A model generated the notes under the pieces. The model made no database searches and was not told the DNA's origin. It saw only the letters and a program-made list of their open reading frames with translations. The translations under genes and the position numbers were made by a program. This document shows, one piece after another, positions 50,163-58,515 of a stretch of DNA of 64,000 nucleotides (positions are counted from its first letter, which is position 1; each line of letters begins with the position of its first letter). The DNA lies in assembly GCA_040902105.1 (NCBI GenBank), contig JBBDXW010000063.1, positions 1 through 64,000 on the forward strand. The letters are read 5' to 3'. The DNA is from IDS-8 sp040902105. GTDB lineage: Bacteria; Pseudomonadota; Gammaproteobacteria; Steroidobacterales; Woeseiaceae.

Positions 50163-51158
50163 ATGCTGACAATGCTGAAATTCACCTGTTTCCTGGCCGT
50201 CTTTTTGACCCTCGCGCAATCGGCGTTCGCAATCGATGTCGAGCGCGACAACGTTCGCGCGTTCATCGATGCAATGGTCGAGGAACACGGTTACGACCGC
50301 GACACGCTCACCGGCGTGCTGGAAAAAGCTGAAAGCCAGGACGCAATACTGACCTCGATAAGCAAACCGGCGGAAAAAACGCTGAGCTGGGCCGAATACC
50401 GCGCCATTTTCCTGACCGACAAGCGCATCAGCGCCGGCGTCGATTTCTGGCGCGAGCATAAGGAGGACCTGCATCGCATCAGCGAGGAGACCGGTGTGTC
50501 CTGCGAGATCCTTGTCGGGATCATCGGTGTCGAAACCTACTTCGGCCGCATCACCGGCAAATACCGCGTGCTGGACGCGCTCGCGACCCTGGCATTCGAC
50601 TACCCGCCGCGTTCGAAATTCTTCACGCGCGAGCTGCAGGAGTTTCTGCTGCTCGTGCGCGAGGAAGGAATGGAAGCGACGGACGCAACCGGATCCTACG
50701 CCGGCGCCATGGGCGCACCGCAATTCATGCCGAGCAGTTTCAGGGCGTATGCCGTCGACTCGAACGACGACGGCAAACGCGATATCTGGAGTGACTGGGA
50801 GGACGTCATCGGCAGCGTGGCCAACTATTTCGTTAAAAATGGCTGGGAGAGAGAGAATGCCGTCGTAGCCCAGGCCAGTCTTGGCAGCGACTGGCAGGGA
50901 CAACTCCCGGAAAACACGCTTTCGCCGAGTGAAACGATCGATTCGCTGAGCCAGCAGGGCGTCATGTTCGCCGCCTCGTTGCCGGGGGATCACAAGAGCC
51001 AGCTGCTGACCCTTGCAGGCACGGACGGCGATGAACACTGGGTCGGTTTTCACAATTTCTTTGTGATCACGAGATACAACCGCAGCGTGATGTATGCGCT
51101 TGCCGTCCACCAGCTGGGCCAGGAGATCGCACTCGAGGTCGAACGCAGTGATTCGTAA
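50163..51158 (+). CDS. mltB: Lytic murein transglycosylase B
   Basis: The 331-residue product has a signal peptide (MLKFTCFLAVFLTLAQSAFA) without a lipobox, so it is soluble in the periplasm, unlike lipoprotein MltB of E. coli. The catalytic glutamate is in LVGIIGVETYFGRITGKYRV. SYAGAMGAPQFMPSSFRAYA and DIWSDWEDVIGSVANYFVKN are conserved. It cleaves glycan strands to 1,6-anhydro products. It overlaps rlpA. Confidence 0.93.
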   Translation: MLTMLKFTCFLAVFLTLAQSAFAIDVERDNVRAFIDAMVEEHGYDRDTLTGVLEKAESQDAILTSISKPAEKTLSWAEYRAIFLTDKRISAGVDFWREHKEDLHRISEETGVSCEILVGIIGVETYFGRITGKYRVLDALATLAFDYPPRSKFFTRELQEFLLLVREEGMEATDATGSYAGAMGAPQFMPSSFRAYAVDSNDDGKRDIWSDWEDVIGSVANYFVKNGWERENAVVAQASLGSDWQGQLPENTLSPSETIDSLSQQGVMFAASLPGDHKSQLLTLAGTDGDEHWVGFHNFFVITRYNRSVMYALAVHQLGQEIALEVERSDS

Positions 51159-51975
51159 GCCATTTCCGCACGGCATATTCCTGCTGTCGTTGTCCGTGGT
51201 CCTGGTACTGGCGGGGGGCTGCGCCAGCCGCCCCGGCAGCGACGGCCCGCCGTCGAAAAGGTCGGCAACGCTGCCCACGGACCCGACGCCGCACCAGGAG
51301 CCCAGGAGCCGCTACGGTAACGGCCCCTATTACGAGGTGCTAGGGCACCGCTACGAAGTCATGACCACGGGCAGCGGCTACCACGAGCGCGGAGTTGCGT
51401 CGTGGTATGGAAAAAAATTCCACGGAAAACCGACTTCGAGCCGCGAACCTTACGATATGTATGCCATGACGGGGGCGCACAAAACGCTGCCGCTGCCGAG
51501 CTACGTCCGGGTCACGAATCTGCGCAATAGCAAGAGTGTCATCGTACGGATTAACGACCGTGGCCCGTTCGTGGCGAATCGAATCATTGACCTTTCGTAT
51601 GCAGCGGCAGAACGTCTCGACATGCTTCGGGACGGCACAAGTCTTGTGGAGATCACAGCGATTGGTTACGACGAACTCGACACTGACGAGCCGGCCCGAC
51701 AACTTCAGGTCGATAACCCGGCCGAAACGCTTTCGGCCGACGCCAGCATCTACGTGCAGGTCGGCGCATACGGCGATGCCGAAAATGCGCGACGCAGGTT
51801 CACGCTGTTGCGCGACGGCGGCATCGGGCCCGCGTTCGTCCATGAAGACGCGGCGCAGTCGCCGGCGCTGTACCGGGTGAGAATCGGACCTATCGCGAAC
51901 GTAACGCAATACGATTCGATTGTCGAACAACTGCAACGGCTCGGTATTTCCGAAACGCACCTGGTCGCGGAATGA
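51148..51975 (+). CDS. rlpA: Septal ring lipoprotein RlpA
   Basis: The GTG at 51148 overlaps the end of mltB and gives 275 residues. The lipobox is VLVLAGGC. The double-psi beta barrel shows GVASWYGKKFHGKPTSSREP, YDMYAMTGAHKTLPLPSYVR and RINDRGPF, with the catalytic Asp in the last. The C-terminal SPOR domain (ASIYVQVGAYGDAENARRRF; YRVRIGPI) binds denuded glycan. It acts as a lytic transglycosylase at the septum. The mltB-rlpA-dacA order is standard. Confidence 0.95.
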   Translation: MIRKPFPHGIFLLSLSVVLVLAGGCASRPGSDGPPSKRSATLPTDPTPHQEPRSRYGNGPYYEVLGHRYEVMTTGSGYHERGVASWYGKKFHGKPTSSREPYDMYAMTGAHKTLPLPSYVRVTNLRNSKSVIVRINDRGPFVANRIIDLSYAAAERLDMLRDGTSLVEITAIGYDELDTDEPARQLQVDNPAETLSADASIYVQVGAYGDAENARRRFTLLRDGGIGPAFVHEDAAQSPALYRVRIGPIANVTQYDSIVEQLQRLGISETHLVAE

Positions 51976-52016
51976 TCTTTCGGTCGGCCGCTGCATTTCC
52001 CCGCCGGGACGTTGCC

Positions 52017-52182
52017 CTAGCCTGCATTTCTCATACGCTGACGAGCCCTCGCTTGATCTTTGAATCCACAACAGATTTTCTTCGGTCGGAAATACGATCT
52101 GTATTCCGCTCCCTCAGAAAATCCGTTGTGAATCCAAATCTCTGCGCGATCATCTCGCCACCGTATGAGAAATGCAGGCTAG
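52017..52182. repeat. Nested three-layer inverted repeat between rlpA and dacA
   Basis: Outer arms 52017-52037 and 52162-52182 are a perfect 21-bp inverted pair (CTAGCCTGCATTTCTCATAC plus G). Inside, 52059-52081 and 52116-52138 pair at 20 of 23 positions, and GGAAATAC/GTATTCC closes the tip. The whole 166 bases could fold as one long hairpin. It lies 32 bases before the dacA start. Confidence 0.8.
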
Positions 52183-52214
52183 CGGGTTTCCAGTCACGCC
52201 GGTTCCTTGCGGCG

Positions 52215-53354
52215 ATGCGATTCCTGCAACTGTTGTTGCCGGTATTGGCGACGTCGGCAGCATCGATTTCAGCGGCGGCGACATTGCCCGCGCCGACAGC
52301 GCCGGTCATCGGAGCGAAAAGCTACCTGCTCATCGACGGCAATTCCGGCGCCACACTGGCGTCACTCGAGCCGGATGTCAGGCTTGCTCCAGCGAGCCTT
52401 ACCAAGCTCATGACCGGCTATGCCATTTTCAAGGCGCTGGACGAAGACCAGGTCACTCTCGACGACCTGGTGACTGTAAGTGAAAAAGCATGGCGCACGC
52501 CGGGCTCGCGAACGTTCATCGACGTCGGAGCCCGCGTGGCTGTCAAAGACCTCATCATGGGTATGATCGTCCAGTCGGGCAACGACGCGAGCGTAGCGCT
52601 GGCCGAACACGTCGCAGGCACCGAATCGGTATTCGCGGAAGTGATGAATCGCTATGCCGTGGAACTCGGCATGAACGACAGCCACTTCATGAATGCCACC
52701 GGCCTGCCGCACGACGAGCACTATTCGACCGCGCGCGACCTGGCAACATTGGCCCGGGCCATGATCAGCGAATTTCCGGAATATTACGGTTGGTATTCGG
52801 TCAGGGAGTTCAAGTACAACGACATTACACAGACCAATCGCAACGCGCTGCTGTCGAGGGATCCCAGCGTCGACGGAATGAAGACGGGACATACCGCCGA
52901 TGCCGGCTATTGCCTGGTGTCGGCGGCGAAACGCGACGGCATGCGCATCATCTCGGTCGTGCTCGGCACCGCGACCCCGAAAGCGAGAAATGACGGCAGC
53001 CAGGCGCTGTTGAATTACGGCTTCCGCTTCTTCGAAACGCGGCTGCTGTACGAGGCCGGCGAAACCGTAACCGAGGCCAAAATCTGGAAGTCGGCCGACG
53101 AGTTGACGCCGCTCGGACTCCCCGAGGACCTCTACATTACCGTTCCGCGCGGCAGCTACGACGAAGTCGAGTCCGTCCTCAATATGCCGGCCGTACTGCT
53201 GGCACCGGTCGCCCGGGGCCAGCCGCTCGCGGAGCTGGAGGTCAGCCTGAACGGGTCCAGCCTGATCAACACACCGCTCAGGGCGCTCCGGGAAAACCCG
53301 AAAGGCTCGCTCTGGCAGCGCGGCCGCGACGCGGTGATGCTATTGTTCGAGTGA
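52215..53354 (+). CDS. dacA: D-alanyl-D-alanine carboxypeptidase (PBP5/6-like)
   Basis: The 379-residue product has a signal peptide (FLQLLLPVLATSAASISAAA). The active-site motifs are SLTKL (SxxK), SGNDASVALAEH (SxN) and MKTGHTADAGYCL (KTG). A C-terminal beta domain and an amphipathic tail (LWQRGRDAVMLLFE) anchor it to the inner membrane. It trims terminal D-Ala from pentapeptides. The region upstream is a long palindromic element; no good ribosome site precedes the ATG. Confidence 0.95.
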   Translation: MRFLQLLLPVLATSAASISAAATLPAPTAPVIGAKSYLLIDGNSGATLASLEPDVRLAPASLTKLMTGYAIFKALDEDQVTLDDLVTVSEKAWRTPGSRTFIDVGARVAVKDLIMGMIVQSGNDASVALAEHVAGTESVFAEVMNRYAVELGMNDSHFMNATGLPHDEHYSTARDLATLARAMISEFPEYYGWYSVREFKYNDITQTNRNALLSRDPSVDGMKTGHTADAGYCLVSAAKRDGMRIISVVLGTATPKARNDGSQALLNYGFRFFETRLLYEAGETVTEAKIWKSADELTPLGLPEDLYITVPRGSYDEVESVLNMPAVLLAPVARGQPLAELEVSLNGSSLINTPLRALRENPKGSLWQRGRDAVMLLFE

Positions 53355-53356
53355 CG

Positions 53357-53452
53357 TTCGGTGCCGGACTTGGATTTTTGGACATTTCGCAGTGGGTCGA
53401 TGCAGATCGCGTGTCCAAATGAAATGTCCAAAAATCCAAGTCCGGCACCGAA
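53357..53452. repeat. Perfect 32-bp inverted repeat after dacA
   Basis: Arms 53357-53388 and 53421-53452 are exact inverse copies (core GTGCCGGACTTGGATTTTTG) with a 32-base loop. The left arm begins two bases after the dacA stop; the right arm ends 29 bases before the ybeD start. It could terminate or stabilise the dacA transcript. Confidence 0.85.
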
Positions 53453-53481
53453 TTCATGAATAATGCAACGCAGTACTGATA

Positions 53482-53742
53482 ATGGCCGACGAACTGCTCG
53501 ATTTTCCCTGCGAATTCCCCATCAAGATGATGGGCCGGGACCAGCCGGAATTCCGCAGGGCGGCGCTTACCGTCGTGGAGCGCCACGCGGGCAAGGTTCA
53601 GGAGGACGCTATCCGCGTCGCCGCAAGCAGCAACGGCAATTTCCTGTCGATTACGGTGACGATTACTGCGACGAGCCGCGAACAGCTCGACAATATCTAC
53701 CGCGACCTGACCGACGATGAGCAGATCCTGGTGGCATTGTGA
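53482..53742 (+). CDS. ybeD: YbeD family protein (DUF493)
   Basis: The 86-residue product shows FPCEFPIKMMGRDQPEFRRA, VERHAGKV and GNFLSITVTITATSREQLDN, matching the UPF0250/DUF493 family with an ACT-like fold. The role is uncertain; a link to lipoylation is suggested by its constant location before lipB. Four bases overlap lipB. Confidence 0.93.
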   Translation: MADELLDFPCEFPIKMMGRDQPEFRRAALTVVERHAGKVQEDAIRVAASSNGNFLSITVTITATSREQLDNIYRDLTDDEQILVAL

Positions 53743-54392
53743 TTCCGCTGCTGTCTCCACTCGGGGAACAGACCGGCATCGAGGTTCGATTCCTGGGACG
53801 GCAGGATTTCGAACCGGCCTGGCGGGCGATGCAGGCCTTTACCGACGAGCGGGACGCCGATACTCCTGACGAAATCTGGTTCACCGAACATCCGCCGGTG
53901 TTCACACTGGGACTCAGTGCGAACCGCGAGCACTTGCTCGCGCCAGGCGACATTCCCGTCGTTCAGATCGATCGCGGCGGACAGGTGACCTATCACGGGC
54001 CGGGGCAGCTGATGGTTTATCCGTTGCTGGACCTGAAGCGCTCGGGCCTCGGCGTTCGCGATCTGGTCACGGGGCTGGAACGCTCCGTCGTCGAACTGGT
54101 GAGCGAATTCGGCATCGAAGCCGCGACCCGCCGCGACGCGCCCGGCGTTTATGTGGACGGCCGCAAGCTCGCGAGCGTCGGGTTGCGCGTGCGGCGCGGC
54201 GCAAGTTATCACGGCATGGCGCTCAACGTGGACATCGACCTGGAACCTTTTTCGCGCATCAACCCCTGCGGGTTCCAGGGACTCGAAATGACCGATCTCG
54301 CGAGGCTCGGCCTGCACTTCGACCTGGCGACGGTGGCGGAGCGACTCCAGGGCTACCTGCTGCAGCATTTCACCCGGGGAAGGCCGACTTGA
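53739..54392 (+). CDS. lipB: Octanoyl-[acyl-carrier-protein] transferase LipB
   Basis: The 217-residue product starts at a GTG overlapping ybeD. It shows WFTEHPPVFTLGLSANREHL, the signature DRGGQVTYHGPGQLMVYPLL, and GRKLASVGLRVRRGASYHGM with the catalytic Lys; FSRINPCGFQGLEMT holds the catalytic Cys. It transfers octanoate from ACP to lipoyl domains. lipA, which usually follows, is not here: the convergent murU gene overlaps the lipB end by 23 bases. Confidence 0.96.
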   Translation: MIPLLSPLGEQTGIEVRFLGRQDFEPAWRAMQAFTDERDADTPDEIWFTEHPPVFTLGLSANREHLLAPGDIPVVQIDRGGQVTYHGPGQLMVYPLLDLKRSGLGVRDLVTGLERSVVELVSEFGIEAATRRDAPGVYVDGRKLASVGLRVRRGASYHGMALNVDIDLEPFSRINPCGFQGLEMTDLARLGLHFDLATVAERLQGYLLQHFTRGRPT

Positions 54393-55050
54393 GGCGCGCC
54401 AGCCGCTCGGCCGTACCGATGTCCGCCCAGATGCCGCGATAGATTTCGCCGGAGAGGCGGCCGCGGTCCGCGGCGGCGAACAACATCGGCGCCAGTGGAA
54501 AGCGCGCTGCGCCTGCGTTCTTCAAGAATTCCGGCCGAAAAAATTCCGGACTGTAGACCGCCATGCCGCTGAACATACAGGCGGGGTTCCCGGCACTCCT
54601 GACCTTGCCGCCAACCAGATCGAAATCGCCGCGCGCCTGATGTTGCGGCAGCGGGACCAGGATCAGGTGACCGAGACACCCGGGGGCGAGTTCCGCGCCG
54701 GGCAGCGAGATATCGGTAAAGACGTCCGCGTTTAGCACCCAGAACGGTGCGCACCCGAGCAGCGGCAATGCGCGCAGGATGCCGCCGCCTGTTTCGAGTA
54801 CGTTGTCGTATTCCGGACTGTAAACAACCTGCAAGCCGAAGCGCCTGCCGTCACCGACGCGCTCGACAATCATCTCGCCGAGCCATCCGAGGTTGATGAT
54901 GACCGTGGTCACGCCGGCGCGGCCCAGGCGATGCAGATGCGCCTCGAGCAGGCTGACGCCGCCAACCTCTACCAGCGCCTTTGGCCGCTCGTCGGTCAAT
55001 GGCCGCAGGCGCTCGCCCCGCCCGGCCGCAAGTATCATCGCGGTTGTCAC
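54370..55050 (-). CDS. murU: N-acetylmuramate-1-phosphate uridylyltransferase
   Basis: The 226-residue nucleotidyltransferase has AMILAAGRGERLRPLTDERPK at its start with the glycine-rich loop and activating Lys, then TTVIINLGWLGEMIV, and FWVLNADVFTD with the metal-binding Asp. Together with the adjacent kinase it fits MurU of the MurNAc recycling pathway that bypasses de novo UDP-MurNAc synthesis. It overlaps the amgK-like gene by four bases and lipB at its 3' end. Confidence 0.88.
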   Translation of the reverse strand: MTTAMILAAGRGERLRPLTDERPKALVEVGGVSLLEAHLHRLGRAGVTTVIINLGWLGEMIVERVGDGRRFGLQVVYSPEYDNVLETGGGILRALPLLGCAPFWVLNADVFTDISLPGAELAPGCLGHLILVPLPQHQARGDFDLVGGKVRSAGNPACMFSGMAVYSPEFFRPEFLKNAGAARFPLAPMLFAAADRGRLSGEIYRGIWADIGTAERLARLKSAFPG

Positions 55051-56069
55051 GGTTGCGCCTCGCCCTGCGATCCGGCCGGCACTTCGTCCGCGGATCCATC
55101 CAGCAATCGAGGCAGGCAGCGCCCGTCGATCAGGCGTGCCAGGAATGCCAGCTCGGGATAGTCGGGAGCGATTTCGCTGATGTAGCCGAGCGTACGCGGT
55201 ACGTCTTTCAGATAGCCGGGCTTGCCGTCACGAATTTTAAGCCGTGCAAATATACCGGCCGCTTTCAGGTGCCGTTGCACGCCCATCAGTTCGAAGCTCC
55301 GCATGAAATCGGCCGGATTGCCCGGTGTGCGACTTTTCCCCGTTCTCGCGGAACGAAAGTCCATCGCCCACTTACGAATTCTCCCGGCGGGCCAGCGTAT
55401 ATAGCAATCCTTCAGCAACGAGACGAGGTCGTAGCTTATCGGCCCCTCGACCGCATCCTGAAAGTCGAGAATCCCCGGATTATTCTCCTTCGTCACCATC
55501 AGGTTTCTCGAATGATAATCGCGGTGCACGAACACTCGTGGCTGCCGCAGCGCGTTGTCGACCAGAAACTCGACGCAGGCTTGCCATTCCGTCTCTTCTT
55601 TTTCGGCGAGTTCAAGACCGAGATGCCGCCCGCAAAGCCAGTCGTGGAACAATGAAAGTTCGAACCTCAGGAGCTTGCTGTCGTAAGGGGGCAAGCGCGA
55701 CTGAAAATGCCGGCCCTTCTCCTGCAGCTTCAGGAGCGCTGCAAGGGCATCCGCGTAGAGCCAGTCCGCGCGTTCGGGTCGTTGCTCCAGCAGGTCCAGG
55801 TATTGCGCCGTGCCGAGATCGGTCAGGAGCAGGAAACCTTTTTCCAGGTCCGCTTGCAGGACCCTCGGGCTGTTGAGCCCGATTTGCTCGAGATACCCGG
55901 CAATCCGGACGAATGGCCGGCTATCCTCCTGCCCCGGCGGTGCATCCATGACGATGCGGCTCACACTTGCCGTCTGCACCCGGAAGTAACGGCGAAAGCT
56001 CGCATCGACCGAAGCCGGATTGATGTCAGCGTCGGCGAAACCCTCGAACTGTTCGAGCCACTGTCGCAA
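55047..56069 (-). CDS. amgK: N-acetylmuramate/N-acetylglucosamine kinase AmgK
   Basis: The 340-residue product has the aminoglycoside phosphotransferase fold. Visible are the catalytic loop VFVHRDYHSRNLMV and the metal-binding GILDFQDAVEGPISYDLVSL. It phosphorylates the anomeric hydroxyl of recycled MurNAc/GlcNAc, feeding MurU. It diverges from lptD, the same arrangement as in Pseudomonas (amgK-murU next to lptD). Confidence 0.88.
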   Translation of the reverse strand: MRQWLEQFEGFADADINPASVDASFRRYFRVQTASVSRIVMDAPPGQEDSRPFVRIAGYLEQIGLNSPRVLQADLEKGFLLLTDLGTAQYLDLLEQRPERADWLYADALAALLKLQEKGRHFQSRLPPYDSKLLRFELSLFHDWLCGRHLGLELAEKEETEWQACVEFLVDNALRQPRVFVHRDYHSRNLMVTKENNPGILDFQDAVEGPISYDLVSLLKDCYIRWPAGRIRKWAMDFRSARTGKSRTPGNPADFMRSFELMGVQRHLKAAGIFARLKIRDGKPGYLKDVPRTLGYISEIAPDYPELAFLARLIDGRCLPRLLDGSADEVPAGSQGEAQP

Positions 56070-56148
56070 TTCGTCGAGTCGCTGGTCGTGCTGCTTGCCT
56101 GTGTTGTTTATGTCCGAGCTCCCTTAGTACTCCACCAAGGTGATATCG

Positions 56149-58494
56149 ATGGGTACCGGAAAACTGTGCGAAGGTAGCAAATCGCAATACCTGATAACAT
56201 CTTTTCCTGCGACGCCTGCAGGTATTGAAAGATCCCGACAGCTGACTGCCGATTCGTATTGCCAGAAAATTCCAGCCGCGATTTTGTACAGACACTCATT
56301 TTCATTCGCCGGCCTCGCCTTCCTGCTGGCAGTGTCCCCTGCGCGGGGTCAGCCATCGATGGTCTGCGAAACCACCGATATACGTCCGCTTGCGGAAGAA
56401 GTGGCGATTGCCGGCCTCGACGGCGAATCCGACAAGCTTGAATTCGAGGCGGGCCGCTTCGAGGGAGGGGTCGGCGGCGATCCCACGATGACGATGAGCG
56501 GCGGGGTGCTGGTCCGCGCCGGCAATCGGCTCGCCGGCGCCGAATCTGCCGTCTACAACCCGGAGGCCAGGGCGCTTTTGCTCGACGGCGGGGTCCGTTA
56601 CGAGGATCCGGAATCCGAGATAACGAGCAAATCGGCGGAGTTCGCCTACGAATCCGGTCGCATCCGCTTCGAAGGCGCAGAGTTTCAGCTTGGGCAGAAC
56701 AATTCCCGTGGCGCCGCCGACGTTCTGCAGATCAGCGAAGATGGAACGATTGACCTCGGCGAGGTCCGCTACACGACCTGCCCGCCGGACTCGGAAGACT
56801 GGATGCTGGAGGCTGGTGACATCGACCTCGATACGCGCGCGGGCAGCGGCACAGCGAGGAACGTGAAACTTCGCTTCAAGGGCATACCGATTCTGTATTC
56901 GCCGTACCTCTCCTTCCCGATCAGCGACGCGCGGAAATCCGGTATCTTGACACCCGAGCTCGGCAGCGCCGGGCGAAGCGGCAACGAACTGCAGATCCCG
57001 TGGTACTGGAACATCGCGGACAACTACGATGCGACCATCACGCCGCGGCTGCTGTCCGACCGCGGCCTGCAGATCGGCTCTGAGTTCCGTTACCTGACGC
57101 GGAGGATGGATGGGATCGCCCAGTTCGAGTACCTGGGCAACGACAACCTGGTGGACCGGGACCGGCACCTGGTCAACTTCGACCAGCTGATGCTGTTCGA
57201 CAACGGGTGGCGCAACCGCATCGATTTCAGCGAAGCCTCCGACTCAAACTATTTTGAGGACCTGGGCGGCAGCATGAGCACGTCCAGCATCACCCATCTC
57301 GACCGCACCATGGTGTTCGATTTTTACGGCGAACACTGGGCGCTGTTCGGGCGCCTGCAGGACTACCAGACCATCGACGATGCGATCGCGCCAACGGATC
57401 GACCCTACCGCCGCCTGCCGCAGCTCGTCGCGAACGGTTCGTGGCCCGATCGGGCGCTCGGTATGCGCTACGGTTTCGACAGCGAACTGGTCTATTTCGA
57501 CCGCGATGTGGGCGTGACCGGCTGGCGCCTCGACCTGGCCCCGCAGATCGAGTGGCCGCTCGAGCAATCCGGCTGGTTCGTCACACCGGGAGCGGTACTC
57601 GAACACACCCGCTACGTGCTCGACGATACGGAACCGGGCCAGCGCGACGAACCCAGTCGTACCGTGCCGATCGCAAGCCTCGATGCCGGGATGATCCTGG
57701 AGCGCAGCATGGATTCGTCGCGGGGCCTGATACAAACGCTCGAGCCGCGCGTGTTGTACGTGCACGTGCCGCATCGCGACCAGGCCGACCTGCCGGTATT
57801 CGACACGATCGTCCCGGACCTCAACCTGGTGCAGCTCTATCGCAAGAACCGCTTTCTCGGCGTGGACAGAATCGGCGACACGGACCAACTGAGCATCGGT
57901 GTCACCTCACGCATCCTCGAAAGCGATACCGGAAAGGAAATCATCACGGCAACGATCGGGCAGGCGCTTTACCTGAGCGAACAGGGAGTCTCGCTGCCGG
58001 GACAGCCGAATATAACCAGCGAATCGTCGGACTACATCGCGGAAGTGCGCTTCCCGCTTTATGAACACCTGAATTTCGACGTCGGGCATCAGTGGGGAAC
58101 CGGCGACAGCGGGACCACCCAGTCGCAGGCGCGTCTGCAATACCGCCCGGCTTCGGACAAGATCCTGAACCTCGCCTATCGCTTTCGACGCGATTCTCTC
58201 GAGCAGGGCGACGTTTCGTGGTCATGGCCGTTGTCGCAGCGCTGGAATTTCGTCGGCCGTTATAACTTTTCTTTTCGCGACAACGAAGTGCTCGAACAGT
58301 TTTTCGGGCTGGAGTACGAGAGTTGTTGCTGGGGCCTGCGGCTCGTGTCGAGGCGCCACATTTCGACCCGCGATGGAACCCGCGATTCGTCCTTCGGTCT
58401 GCAGCTTGTATTGAAAGGCATGACCAGCGTCGGCACAGCCGCGGACCAGCTGCTGGAACATGGTATTCTTGGCTACGAAGCCGACATCGAATAA
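56149..58494 (+). CDS. lptD: LPS-assembly protein LptD
   Basis: The product is a beta-barrel that with LptE inserts lipopolysaccharide in the outer leaflet. The N-terminal LptA-like jellyroll shows LARVEAA-type repeats (VLVRAGNRLAGAESAVYNPE; LLLDGGVRYEDPESEITSKS). The barrel begins near PYLSFPISDARKSGILTPEL, and the C-terminal YESCCWGLRLVSRRH holds the adjacent cysteines used for disulfide bridging to the N-terminal Cys (MVCETTD). AAGGTG before the ATG at 56149 supports that start, but it leaves about 45 residues before the signal peptide (FSFAGLAFLLAVSPARGQ). A TTG at 56284 would give a normal one. Confidence 0.95.
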   Translation: MGTGKLCEGSKSQYLITSFPATPAGIERSRQLTADSYCQKIPAAILYRHSFSFAGLAFLLAVSPARGQPSMVCETTDIRPLAEEVAIAGLDGESDKLEFEAGRFEGGVGGDPTMTMSGGVLVRAGNRLAGAESAVYNPEARALLLDGGVRYEDPESEITSKSAEFAYESGRIRFEGAEFQLGQNNSRGAADVLQISEDGTIDLGEVRYTTCPPDSEDWMLEAGDIDLDTRAGSGTARNVKLRFKGIPILYSPYLSFPISDARKSGILTPELGSAGRSGNELQIPWYWNIADNYDATITPRLLSDRGLQIGSEFRYLTRRMDGIAQFEYLGNDNLVDRDRHLVNFDQLMLFDNGWRNRIDFSEASDSNYFEDLGGSMSTSSITHLDRTMVFDFYGEHWALFGRLQDYQTIDDAIAPTDRPYRRLPQLVANGSWPDRALGMRYGFDSELVYFDRDVGVTGWRLDLAPQIEWPLEQSGWFVTPGAVLEHTRYVLDDTEPGQRDEPSRTVPIASLDAGMILERSMDSSRGLIQTLEPRVLYVHVPHRDQADLPVFDTIVPDLNLVQLYRKNRFLGVDRIGDTDQLSIGVTSRILESDTGKEIITATIGQALYLSEQGVSLPGQPNITSESSDYIAEVRFPLYEHLNFDVGHQWGTGDSGTTQSQARLQYRPASDKILNLAYRFRRDSLEQGDVSWSWPLSQRWNFVGRYNFSFRDNEVLEQFFGLEYESCCWGLRLVSRRHISTRDGTRDSSFGLQLVLKGMTSVGTAADQLLEHGILGYEADIE

Positions 58495-58515
58495 GCGCAT
58501 TAGCGTTCCTTTTTT

